A DNA stretch of 64,000 nt from Trochalopteron elliotii (lineage: Eukaryota > Chordata > Aves > Passeriformes > Leiothrichidae). The stretch is from the NCBI GenBank assembly GCA_024734555.1, contig JANPWX010000097.1, forward strand, positions 2,651,048-2,715,047. The letters run 5' to 3'. A program made the translations under genes and the position numbers. The first letter of the stretch is position 1; every line of letters begins with the position of its first letter. Below, in pieces: positions 23,062-35,768 of this stretch. The notes below the pieces were generated by a model. The model was not told the origin of the DNA. It did no database searches and saw only the letters and a program-made list of their open reading frames with translations.

Positions 23062-26000
23062 AGGTGATGCTGCAGAAACTCCCCGTTCAGAGTTTCCCAC
23101 ACTCCAGACTGAAACAAAGAGGAGTAAAAATGAAGGCACAGAGCAAGAAGCTGCTTTATTTGTGTTATGTAGCAGGCTGAGGTGCCATTTTACCACCTCA
23201 GAAGTGTGTGCAGCATCAGTTGTCCCAGCAGAATTATTTTGTGGTTTCTTTGAGACCACAGGCTCTTCAGTTCTCCCTCTGGTTGGCTGTGGGACTTGAA
23301 TCAGTAGTCCAATACACCCTCAAGTGAAGTGAGGAAACACGGAGGACCACAGGTGACACGATGGGAAGGGCAAAGATCAAAGACAGCTCTGAAACCTGCC
23401 CCCTGTCTCAGAGAGACCAAACTGAGTGGGGCATATCTTCAGCATCCATGAGGAGAGTCACAGAAGCTCACAACTGGAGTCTGAGTCATCTCAGAAGCCA
23501 TTCCTTCATCTGATAGTTACAGTATCTGTAAATGAAGTATCTTGTACAAGGCTTGTACTACAGGCCAGGGCTTGTGGTAATCAGCTATGGGGCACATGCT
23601 GCATTTAAAGACTAATCTTAACAATAGTGCATCTCATTAAAGCAGTTGGCATATTCTGTGTTTTGTAGGACATGTTTGCTGCCATACAGCTATAAAATAT
23701 TTATTACAAGCAAGCATACTCTTTCTTTAGCTTTTCTTCTACACTATAGCAGTTTTCCTGACAGTTAGTGCCTAAATCCATTTTGCATGCATCAGAATTT
23801 CCAGTATTTAATTTCTCAGCACCCTGAGAGGAGTCAGAATATAAAGCACCAGGCTGTGGAGGCTGCTAAGACAGACCTGAGTGAGAAGAGCTCCTGAAAC
23901 AGGAGTCCTTCAGGGCTTTTACTTCATAACTAGACATCATAACCAGAGGAAGAGCAGTTGAACTCTTTGGTTGAGCTCTGCAAAATAGGTATTCTGAAGT
24001 CTAGTCCCATCTCAGGGGGCAGCTTGAAGACTAGTTTCTTAATCTTTTAGGAGATTTATGAAGGAGATTTATAAAATTATTAAGGCCTTTTGATTAAAGG
24101 TCCTTCAGGTATAAGGTATTATTATGATGCTATACAGTCATAGAGATTTAATTGAGGGTATTTAACTGCAGTGATTGTAAAACAATTGAAATTATACTTG
24201 ACCTTCTCTTTGGAACAATGCTTTTAGACAGATTAATAAGGCAAGTGATGCTTAAATTCTTTGTGTCTTTCCTGTGGTTTTCTCCAATACACTTAATGGA
24301 ATTTTCACAATGCAGCCAGATTGGCAGGTATAAGGAATTCTAGTAATTATGCCCCCTATATTTCTTGTACTTCTTTCCAACTAAATATCTCTAGGATCAA
24401 AGTAAACATGATAGCAGCTGTCTGTAAATGACATGCTCTGGAATAACGTACAGAGAATCTGACCTTCAAAAGAAATCAAAGAATAAGTGGTTTTCCCAGT
24501 AAATCAGGGCCAAGCCAAAGTCCCAGTAGATGCTTACTGACAAACTCCTACATGTCCATGTTTACAGGTTACTTATTCAGTCACAGGTGTAGAAACTCAT
24601 GTGGTGTCCCAGCTTAAGAAGCAATAATAGGCCAACCAAAAAGGCTTCTTAACTTAGTCTAGATGCTAATCTGAACTTCAACTGAACCTGCTAGCTCATG
24701 CAAGCTACCCAGCAATCTCCAGGAGAAGAGGCTTTTTTTCATGTAGAGCCAGCCTAACAAAAACGCAAGCTAACCTCTAACTGAGATGCTTATGGAGATG
24801 TGTTCCCTGTGGGCAATATGTGTGGGCTTGTGTGGAGGAGCAAGCAGGCACCTAAACAATGTCTTTTTATTAGGGGAGTTGTTGCCCAGTATCATGAATG
24901 AGTGTTTTAAGATTGCTTAAAGAATCACTGGCCAAGGTATCAGTAAAAACAGGTTTAATATAAAAGCAACAGCACAACAAAGTTCATTGGCAAGGTTCAT
25001 TCTTCTACTTACTAGATGGTTAAGCCCCAAACCTTCCTTTCCTGATGGTTGCAGTGCTCCTCTTTGAGCAGCAGGTAAATTTAAGAAGGGCTTCTGGGGT
25101 TTGCCAGGTGTCATGCAGGAGATACGACCAAAGCCCATGTCAGACCAGATTCACAGTCCCATGGATCTCCCATAGGAACATTATTCCTTTGCTGTACAAA
25201 TGCTAAACTGAGCTTTTGCAGTGTAGGTTAGAGGCAAAACTGCCATGGATGACAGTAAGGCAGGGCAGAGCCAGAACCACCTACTGAGCTTTGAGAACTG
25301 GTCAGAGACAACATGACAGATGTCACCTCTCCTCGGTGTTAAGGATGGTGGAGTAATTTGTTGATGCATTCTTGGAATAGTTTTGATGAATTTTGCAAAA
25401 ACCTGTTTAAATAAAACATTAGATACATTTTTTCTTAAGGTTTGAAGAGGGGTTATGATTGTTTTTACTCTCAGTCACACATCTAAGAATAATCCCTTAC
25501 TCAGTCATCCTTGGCAGGAAGGAAAGCAATATACTGGCTTTAGAGGCTAAAGAATTACCTGTTTGTTTTAAAATAAATGTTTCTCTGTGCTATTCCTGAC
25601 AGAACATCAGCTTTCCTGTTCCACCCTTACCATTTAATGTAGGAGGGTCATGCACTTTTGCCCTAGTTAACAGAAGTCCTGCAACCGTGTAAGTCTGTGA
25701 CATTTTATTTCATCTTTTTTAGGTCAGACCAATCTTATGTGACTGTTTATGTAAATAAGCAGTTGACCAAAAGCCACTCATCTTTATGTACAGCAGGCAT
25801 GTGAGGCAACGGGAGTTGTTCAGCTGCTTGTCCAGTATTTCTTGTGAAGTCATTATTGCATTTCTCCTGCCATCCACACTTGGGGTCAAACGTTGCCTTG
25901 CTCCTGACTTGCAAAATGAAAGGAAACAGAGGACACTAGGGGCAGGGAAATGAGTCTTTGCTCATTTGTCAGGCACAGATCCACAGGGCAGCCTTTCTGC

Positions 26001-29000
26001 TGCATCACAGTTATGTGCAAGGAAGATGGGAATTGGGTCTGTTCCTGGCCTTGTCACAGGCTCTGGGGATCCATTTCCTGGAGGCCTGGAAACTCATGGA
26101 TTCACCCTTCTCTAGAGGAGGTAGCAAAGGTGCCATTCACTGCATGCTCTATGTGAGCAATATTTTCATGCAACCAAGGCACCCAGATCCTCTTTCTGGC
26201 ACCACGGGCTACCAGAGAGAGGCTTGCAGGCTGCACTGCTGTGTTTACAGCCTCCCTCATTGTGCAGCTTCCCAGTCTTCCTGTATCCTCTCCTGAAGAG
26301 AACTTTGATTGTCTCCTAGAACTATGGACAGAGCTTGTACAAAGGCTTATAGTTTAAAAGTACATGCTAGAACAAGTGCCAAACTGTGGGGAAGGAGAAA
26401 GCACTTGGTTAGATTAATTTGATGACTTACAAGTTTTGCTGTCTTTACGACTGGTAACAGGAATGGTGTAAATGTTTCTTCCATCCCCTTTCTTCTCTAC
26501 CTTTTCCTGCCTGAAGCTTTTTCTCCCTCTGCTCTAGCAAGTCATTGCTAAACTCAGTGCTGCTTTCTAGGCACAAAGCAGTCAGTGAGGATTTCTCCAG
26601 CATGGCAGTGTTTCTGCCTCACTCCTACCCTGCCGCTGTGTCTGCTTGCTGACACCTCAGCATATGAGCAACAGTCACGCTCTCCTGTCTGCTAAGAGAG
26701 CAGTGGTAAACTGTCCCATGGGATTGTGTGCAAGCACAAGCCTGTCCCCAATGTCATTTCACACCACACCAGAGTCAGAAGAGGAACACGACCTTCTTCT
26801 ATCAAAAAAAGCAGGAGTTCAGAAGTTTTCCCTGCTTCTGCTTGGGATGAAATGAAAAGCTTTCCAGGTATCTTCCCTTCCTGGAATGAGGCAGAATCCT
26901 GCTGGCTGGGGCACTCACTGGGGAGGCAGGAGACACATGCACAAATCATCTGTGTGAATGATTCAGTCACGGGCTGGAGCTTGGCTTTCCCACATCTAAG
27001 ACGAATGCTTTAAACAGTGAATCTCTTCTACAGTGACTAAATTTTGGTTTAACCTTCTTGCATCTTTGGTGAATATTTGCATGAACAGAGATCTCTTGTT
27101 TTGATGACTCCTATTAAATAAACTATTTTCCTGATCAGTGCTTCGTGCTCTCTCTCGGTTCTGCACCAATATGGTTGCTCAATTGGATAGTTTCTTCCCA
27201 TTACCAGCACTTGTGTGGTTACCTGCAGCATAAGTATTTGTCAGACTCCATCCAAAGCATAAAACATTCAGGTAAAGTTCAGGTGTTGGAGCTTTCCACC
27301 ACAAATCTTTGCAGTAGGTTTCATGCTAATGCCTGCACGGCATCCAGTTCCTGACTGTGGCTTAGCACACTGGAGCTTGCTCTCATCTGGCACAAAAGGA
27401 ACAGGGATGGTGGTCCTGCAATGGCCCATGTGCTGGCATCTACCACATCTTTTGTTATCTTTTCTTTTCAGCTCTCTTGCACTCTTCAGCAAGAAGTAGA
27501 CTCTTTCTCAAAAGCTGTGTACATATAGCAGTAAGAAGTGTCAGATCTGATAATGTTTAGCTAATTGGAAACCACAGTTTTCTTTGGGTTCTTTTTAAAT
27601 AAAAAGAAATTTAACAAATCTCTGCTCCAGCTGAATTTCAAGTGCTTGCTGTAGATCAATGGCTTTTCTAGAAACAAGTACCCATGTCAGTTAGTGTCTG
27701 TATTAGCTTTAAATGAATTGTCTGAAATGGCCCTCCCATCATCTAAATTTAGACTTTAAAATACAACTAAAGAATGCATCGTGGCCTAATGAATAACTAG
27801 CCTGTCTTCCACAGGATTCTGCCTCTGAAAATTAAATTGCATGTGAGCATTAATACTATGTCTCAAAACCTCATTCAGCTGCAGCCCTGGTCAGCACACA
27901 TTGGTTTTGGCTATTTTGTTTTCCTGGTCTATTTGTCCCTGAGACCTTTTTCATGCTGTAGAATATGACAAGACATTTTATTGTGAAGTGATTTTTAGCT
28001 TTGGCTTAGGTAATGACAGCTATATATCCTGAGAGATGACAGTATTATGTAAAAATGAACATATACATTATTTGGCAAGGAAAAAAAAATGACCATCTTC
28101 TTATCTCTTCCTTCACAACTTAAATTCTAATAGATGTCATCCATTTAAAATCCTTTATAGCAACACAGAATGAACTACAGAAAAGAGAGGCATATGTTAT
28201 ATATGGTAAGATTTCTTTGTTTCCCTGATGACTGGAAATACGCATAGAGTACTACAAAGCAGAGGTCTGTATTGGAAGCAACATGACACTTGCCTCTGCA
28301 GAAATTCAAGAGATAAAACAAAAATGAAAGGGAATAGACCGACCAGCTGCTTAGATTCAGCAGTTCCACTACTCACATGCCGTTCAGTAAGTTTCCAAAG
28401 AAACGTAGGCTTGGATTTCTGTGAAATTTATCTTGCTAAGATTATGAGGGAGGTTGGGAAGGAAGGATGAAAATCAGAATTGCCTGCAAAATAACTCCTC
28501 CTCTCCCTTGCCCCATCCCAGCAACATGAGATATCAGTGGCAGAAGGTCATGCAGATAATTGCAACATTATCTCCTGTGCCTTGAGAACTTGGGTCCTCT
28601 CAGTGGGAGGGTGATAAATAAAACGCTGTCAAAATTCCATTCATGGAAAACTCCAACATTGCTAAATCTAGAACCAGAGCAGTAAACTCCAGAACTTCAT
28701 GGAGAAAATAAGTTCTGGAATTTCAAGTTTTTTTTCCAAAGTGAAATGCTTCTCCCTGGCTGAATTCAACATGGGGTTTTTTTTGTTTTTTTCCCCTTAA
28801 AAATATCAGCATCAACAAGAACAGCTTGGGCCCAGTTCCTGCGAGCCTGGGAACCTTAAACTCTGAAACTCCTGGCCTGAGCTGGCTCTGCAAGTTTCAA
28901 AGCTCCCTGAAGTGCAGCTGTGAGTCTGAAACTCTTGAGTGAGACTTTTCTGTAGTGGTGTCTCCATGAAACCAAGTACTCTGGAAACATGGCTTCCCCA

Positions 29001-31972
29001 TCAGCCTGCCTCAGGGATTAGCAAGAAACCTAACTAAATGGAATTTTGTCAACAGAACCTTCTCAAAACTGAACAACTACTAAAACACTTCTTAGTTTTG
29101 AGTATTCAGATTGGGAATTTCTGAGCAAATGTAGTTAAGATCTTTCAGTGACTTCTCTTCAGTCTGTTGAGTGCAATTCACATGGCCAAGACTTAGATCT
29201 GTCTTTGAGTTCTTGATGTCCTCCTTGCCTCTTTTGTGTATTAAGTCCTACTTCACACATTCCACAAACTGTGTACCTATTCCCCAACTAAATGAATGCT
29301 GGTTTTCAATGGTAGAAAGACAGATAAACATATTTATCATCAAAGCATAAGACTGGAGTTGCACAGAAGTTCCTTACTGGGGTATAGATGGTCCTGTTTG
29401 GTATTACCTGAGAAAATGAGGTTTGGAATGTCTTTAAGAGGGGGATAACATGTTATTTCAGTGGAGGGTTGGGAGAACTTAAAACCCATTAGAGTTTTTG
29501 ATTTGGTGAAGTGGAATTGTTGGTGGCACTGGCAATTCCTGCTTTTACCAAACACGTATCTGTTCCTTCTCCATCCACTCTCAGGATACATACAAAATGC
29601 TGCCCAACACTGTAGTGCTCCAGAGCAACATGTTTTAGTGTGTCCTTCTGTAAATTCCAGTAAATACAATAGTTTTTGTGTTAATTTCTTTTTTCCCCCT
29701 AAATCAACAAGCAAGGTATCAGCATAATAGAAAAGCACTTGAGCTAGGGCTCAGATGCTTTCTGTGATGGTAAATCAATTGAAATGCATCGATGCTGAAA
29801 TTACAGTGGGAAACATCTCTATTATCTTTATATGATACTGAAGCACATTCCTGTCAATTAGCCCCACTGGCAGTCATTTTACCAATTCAGTTTTAAATGT
29901 CAGATCAAAATGTTGCCCTGGATGGTGATACTTGGAAGGCAGGATCCTCTAAAGCAGGCTTTTTAGATGTATTCAGCAAATTGGTAAGCAATGGTTTCTA
30001 GATCCCTATGAAAATAGAGGTGACTTTCCTTGTAAACAAGCATTCCTGTTTCAATGATGACATGAAACGTGATGACTTAAATTAGTTGCCCCAGCCAGCT
30101 TTCATTAATAATCTACATATAACTTTTTACCATATGAACTATGACTTTATGCTTGTGTCATCTCCATAAACCACTTTAAAGTTTTCTTAAAAACCCTTGA
30201 CCTTCAGAAGGATATTTGCCAGGTCCTGGAATGGCAGAAAGAGAAAACAAAAATGTGTTTTAACTATGCCAGCCAAGAAGCAGCAACTTGAGTGCATCAG
30301 ATATCCAGGCTGGAATGGGCAAGCCCCAGGAACAAGGGTGCAAGGAGAGGGGTACTGCTAGGCCCTGTGGCACCACCTTGGAGAGCCATGTAGGGAGACC
30401 TGGAGACACCACAGTGGCCCCCCCATTCCTTGACAGATGATGGGGGTGCTCATGTGCTGACTCTGCACAAGGTGTGAGCTCTTCAGCTCAGGGCGGGTCT
30501 CCGTGAGGCTGCTCTGCCCTGCCAAGACAAAAACCCCAGGAGTGGTCACACTCTCCCAAAGCTTTGCAGTCAGCCCTCTCCCTCCTCTTTCAACAAAAGG
30601 CTGTATTTACCCATACCCGCTCCCATCTGGCCTTCAGCAATTAATCTCTGTGCCTCAAACTGCAACACATTGTGTGATAATTCGTTATGTTAATCCCATG
30701 TGTCAGCGAGCCATTTAAAGACTGCCCTGCTTATCTTTTGGAATAAACCTGGGTTTTCCAGCCCTGCATACAAAGAAACAACCACATTCTCTGTCCTTCA
30801 CATACACAAGACTAAAATTTGAATGCTTCTGTGCCTATGGTACTGTGCTCTTACCTGGTGTCATAATTTTTGAGAAATATAATTAGGGGGCCTAACAACA
30901 CATTTCAATCTGCAAGCTCCCTTCTTCTTTTAAATGCAAATTTCTAGGACAGAAGCAGCAAGGTATTAAACATATTTACACTATTATAAGCCACTCTGTG
31001 AACAGTAGAGTTGATGAAGCTTGGTTTTGTCCTGACTGGACCCAGCTGCTGATGCTACTGAATCCTTCAGGAACACCTTTGAGACCATTTCTGCCTTGGG
31101 TGGTGTTTAAGATCACCCAGCCAACTAAAATGTTGCTGAGGGAGCATGTGAACGACAGACAGACAGAAGGGGAGGTAGTGAAATTAATAACACATCTTTT
31201 CTCATAGAAGCAAGTTGGAACCCCTCTCAATAGATGCAGCAAATTCAGTCCTAATCCACCTTGTTTTTAAAACCTGGATTCAGCTCCTCTTCCCATTCCT
31301 TTCCCACTTAATGGGGTTGTAGTGAGCATGGGGGGCAGTTTTTAAGATGGTCTGTTCTGGTTGTGGGCGTCAAAGAGATTTAGGACAGATAAACCAGTAC
31401 AGTGTGAAATAGGGCTGTGTTTTCCTGGCACTGATGGGAAGAGCTTGTTGCTGCTCTTGGCAGGCTGCCCACAGGGAACAACTCAGTCTCCTGCAGGTAA
31501 AAAGATCACAGTGGTGCTGACCCACCTCGTGAGCACACGTTTAAAGGATGGGGGGAGGGAATAGGATCCTGAACATGTACTGAGAACAGTTTGTACTCAG
31601 ACCCTCCAGCCAGAGCCTCAAGGTACAAAGCCTGAGAGGGAAGCAGCTTGAGCAGCCACTGACTTGGGTGTCTTAAGGCGACTGAGGACTGATGGAGATC
31701 CTGAGGCACTTTTTCCAAGCATTTGGTCCCTCAAAAGACCTTAAATTTGGCTTCAACGGCCCACAGTTGCCATAGTACCTCTGAGGATCTGGAGTGAAAT
31801 GCACAGTGTCTCTCCTAGAGCTAAAACCAGGTCTCCTGAAGCCTGCAGCAAGCCATGGGTGTCCTTCAGCTGAGTCACATCAGCTTTAGATCACAACTAA
31901 CAATTGTTTCATTTTGGTTCTCCAGTTAGCTGAATGCCACCCCTCTCGGGTCTGTGATCAAATAAAATATTT
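23062..31972. other. long gene-free stretch
   Basis: About 9 kb without a recognised gene. A small direct repeat of AGGAGATTTAT occurs at 24049-24059 and 24062-24072. An AT-rich open segment, about 24169-24331, is bounded by acceptor-like and donor-like sites but gives an unrecognised peptide. 30.3-30.6 kb is GC-richer. No repeat family recognised. Confidence 0.4.
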
Positions 31973-32017
31973 TTAAAAAGAGAAAAAAATAAAAAAATAA
32001 AATAAAAAAAAGAAAAT
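31973..32017 (+). repeat. A-rich (AAAAT)n-like tract
   Basis: A low-complexity run of A with interspersed T and G, in the pattern AAAAAAATAAAAAAATAAAA. No recognisable retroposon body lies immediately upstream, so it is annotated as simple sequence only. Confidence 0.88.
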
Positions 32018-35000
32018 GTGAAGCTAATCCAAGTTATTTTATTTCCTTTTCTTTAAGATTTTCCTCTCTTTGCTTTCAAATTTCAATTTTGCTACAATTT
32101 ATTCTAAAATTAATTGGGTGTGTTTGAATGCTGAAATGGTGGTTCAATTTTTCTTCTTTTCTTCTCAACTAGATTAGTTGGGCCACATTCTGCCTGTACT
32201 AAAAAATATTTTCAAGTGTCCCAAACTTGCTCTTTTTCCTCCTTTTTTAACAGAATGAAATATTTCTCTGGCATAGTGTTAACCAAATACAGCTAGGCAA
32301 ACAACAGCACGTTTCATTTATTTCAGGTAGCTATTGGCATCAAGACACAGTTAAGGATTTCTGCGCAACTGCCTCTGTGTTTTTGTTTTTAAATTAAGGC
32401 TTTCTCCTTAGGGCTATTGCAGCATTGGTGTTCCTCAGACTGGAAAGAATGAATGGAGGACTATGAAAACCTGAGAAATTACAGGAGGAGCCGTGGGCTG
32501 AATAATATGTTCCAAATATGTTCTGTAATATCATAAGAGTAGCAGCTTTTTGACTCAGAATGAGAACTGGATTTGCCAAAAGCACTAAGCTTAAGCCCAA
32601 AAGCTGAAGTCCAGACACAATTAAAATAACAAGGCTCCAAGCTTTCCTGCAATCAGCCTGCAACTTCAGCTCTTGCTGCTTTTAGTTTAATGTCAAGCTT
32701 CCCTACCAAGTGTTTACATGTCACTCTGCTAATCAGGCAAACACAGAGGCTGTGAATCAAAGAGCAGTATCCCTGCTATCAGTGTCTAGCACTATAAATC
32801 TGGTCTGTCCACTTCAAATGACTCTAGGTCTGCTTTCCCAGCCTCCTCCTTGTCTCTTCCTCAGGGCTTCTCAATCTCAATGCAAAAGCAGTAACAGCCT
32901 ATTCCTTAAGGCATGTTTCCTTAGCATATCCTCCTTCCCAACTAAAGCACTGCTTCCCTGCTTTGTTTTAAAACCAGCAATAACCTAGTGAACAGAAGGG
33001 CTCATTAATCTGGGGAGAGGCTGTATGCCCAGCAGGGACACAGAGCAGGCTGGGTGGCTCCCTGGCCAGCCTCATGGAGGCCTTAAAGACCAAGAGTCCA
33101 CTGACCTAAGCAGGAGTCTCCTTGTGCCCAGGGTTCAGCTGGAAACCTTGCTGGCTGAGAGGGCTCAGCTGCCTACAACAGCAGATGGGGAAAGGACTTG
33201 AGACAGAAGCTTGCTCATGGCCATTGAAGTATGAGGTGCAAGCAGGTTTTGTGAAACACCATTCTCCCTCAGAACTTTTCAGCCTTAAACTAAGGCAGCT
33301 GATGAAGCTGAAGAAGAAGGCAAAGGTGACAGACAGCACTCACCTGTGCTTCTCTGAGCATGCCTATATGCACTGGTAAGCACAGCTTTGAGTCTAGTCC
33401 TGGCTAGAGCTCTTTCATCTTCTGGGGTAGCACTATGGCTGGCACTGGTGCCAGTGCTGGGCTGGGCACTCCTCAGGCTGCTTCAGAGAGAAACAGCAGA
33501 GACAGTGCTCAACCTGCTGCCAGCTAGATTTGGAGCACCCACCCATCCCAAGCCAGGTTTTGTACTTCTGCTCTCAATGACTATGGTGATGTGCACCTTG
33601 CTGGGAGAGTGATACTGGCTTCTGCCAAGAGACAGCAATACCCAGAGGATGAATGCAAACCATCAGCTCTATACTCACATCTCTGCCTGACCCACCAGGC
33701 AGGGATGGGCAAAAAGATTGGTTTAATAGTCATTAATGAAGACCTGTGCTTGTTAATAAGCTGAAAAGAGAGTTTTCTCCCATTTTTAGCAAGAAACAAA
33801 AGTCAACAAGATATTTCAATATGGGTTGTAAAAAGACCAGTACATTCCTGGTGTGGGTTTCTTGGTGTCCAGCCCTTGTAAACACTGCTGACAGTGCATC
33901 ATCTGATATATGAAGAAAGCCAACATCAGATGTTTTTTGGCATTCTGAATGCTATCTAGACTTTTCTGGCTTTCACACATGAGAAACTGAAGGTTTGGAT
34001 CACAACTTCAAGAGGCTGGCAAAGAGCCATAAACGTACACACATCAATAGACAGGAATGAAGTCATAACTTGTAATGATGCTGAGTATTGCAAGATCCTC
34101 CAATCAACAGCCAAAAGAGCACACTGGAAGGAAGAGATGGTACAGGAATGAATCCTGAGATGGGAATACAAACAAAAGTCGGATTTCTAGGAGTGTAATA
34201 ATGTTTGCCTGCTGAGGGCTCAGTCCTGACTGACCTTTCTTGTTTGTTTTTTCATGACTTAATTGCTTTTATAGAGCAGATTTCAGAGACATCTGACACT
34301 GCTTCCTTGGGAAAGCAGGAAGAATTATGCTGAGATTATTGCAGGCAGCAGTTATGATATCATTATACAATACTAAGATTGTAATATTGTGTGCTTACAC
34401 AGAATGTTTAATGAACACATTAAGCTTGATGCATTTTATTTCGGTTTGTATAGCAGCCTAAATGGCAAAACACTATGATATGCTTGTTTATTTGGCATTA
34501 AAGCTCGGATTCAGTGCTTAGGCATCTTGCTGAATTGGGGGACCATGGTGTGATTTAATGGTTCAAATAAGAGCCTTGTTAGTGATCAAAACTCAGGGAT
34601 CTGTAAACCCTGAAGATTTTCTGACTGGTTGGAAATAATACTGTATCAGCATGGTAACCTTGCAGACCTTACCAACACCAAAGAAGGTAATTTTATTGAC
34701 GCCTGTAGATACTATCACATTTTCCACATTTGGTCAGTTTACATACTGATAATATGAAGGTTATAGGGTAAATTGTACAAATTTTAGGGTGAAATTTACC
34801 ATCACAAACATAAAATGCTTCAGAAAATTTAGATTTCTCCTATCTGATGAGCAATTTTTATTTCCTTTCATATTATTTGAAGGTAGATTCCTCCCCATTT
34901 AAAACTGACTTGCTGCAAAAAAGTAGATGTTGAAACTGGGCTATTTAATTCCAAAGCTTACTAAATATCTGAGCTGATGGGGCTTTGCAAATAGCAGGAC

Positions 35001-35737
35001 TGTATTGCTCTAGTTGCTAATAACACAGCTACTATTTGGGCTGAGTGAAAAACAGTTGTTTAAGAACACAGAAGAGATTCAGCTTTTGATAGCTTGTTTT
35101 CACAACTCATTAGTGTAAAACGTGATGTGTTGCACTTCCTAATGTTGACTTTGTATCTAAAATAGATCCTTGGATTAAGAAGACTTGTTTTAAGAAAATG
35201 AATTAATTTAGTATTGTGGGGAAAAGCATATAACAGGCAAAGCAGATTCTTGTTGTGCACTGGCTGCATGTTTGAACACCAAGGTTACTGCAATCCCCCA
35301 GCTGAAGGCTCAAATCTCTTCCCTTCCCCCTAGCTATGGTAAAGGACAGTACTGACTGCAATAAATTAAAATTAAAAAGGCTGGACAAGGGGCCCTCTAC
35401 CCTTTCTCGTTCAGACTGGATGCCCTGAAGGATCAGTAGAAAATTCAGCATTTGAGGATAACAGAAATTTAACTATGCAATGCAAAGAGCTATTTGAATG
35501 TGATGACCCCAGCAGGATCAAAATGATTTAACAGAAAAGAAAAACATGAGTTCTAACAAAAGACAAGGCTTCTTTTTTCCCATTTGTCAGTTGTGTTATG
35601 AAGAATTGTGGTCGACTGGTTCTCTCTGGGCTGCTTCTTCTCAAGACTCAGTGGAGGTATCTCTTTTAGCTCCAAGGCCCTCAGTTTAGCTAAGATTTAA
35701 CTGTTCTTTCAGCTGCTTCAGAAAGGCGTGTTTCCTT
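32018..35737. other. gene-free stretch
   Basis: Unique AT-rich sequence. An open frame at 33122-33379 ends exactly at a donor-like GTAAGC after a Lys/Leu-rich peptide, which is unrecognised. The 34.4-34.6 kb segment has the smooth, CpG-free look of conserved noncoding DNA, but this cannot be judged without alignment. Confidence 0.4.
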
Positions 35738-35768
35738 ATTTAAATAACAATGTTGCCGTTATTTAAAT
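35738..35768. repeat. perfect 11-bp inverted repeat, 9-nt spacer
   Basis: The left arm ATTTAAATAAC (35738-35748) and right arm GTTATTTAAAT (35758-35768) are exact reverse complements around the spacer AATGTTGCC. Each arm also contains the 8-bp palindrome ATTTAAAT. It could form a small hairpin or cruciform, or bind a dimeric factor with A/T-rich preference. Confidence 0.85.

Noticed and set aside
30280..30770. Possible second LTR ending in GGAATAAACCTGG
   Set aside because: Only the AATAAA-like ending fits. No TATA-like box, TG start or repeat structure was found.
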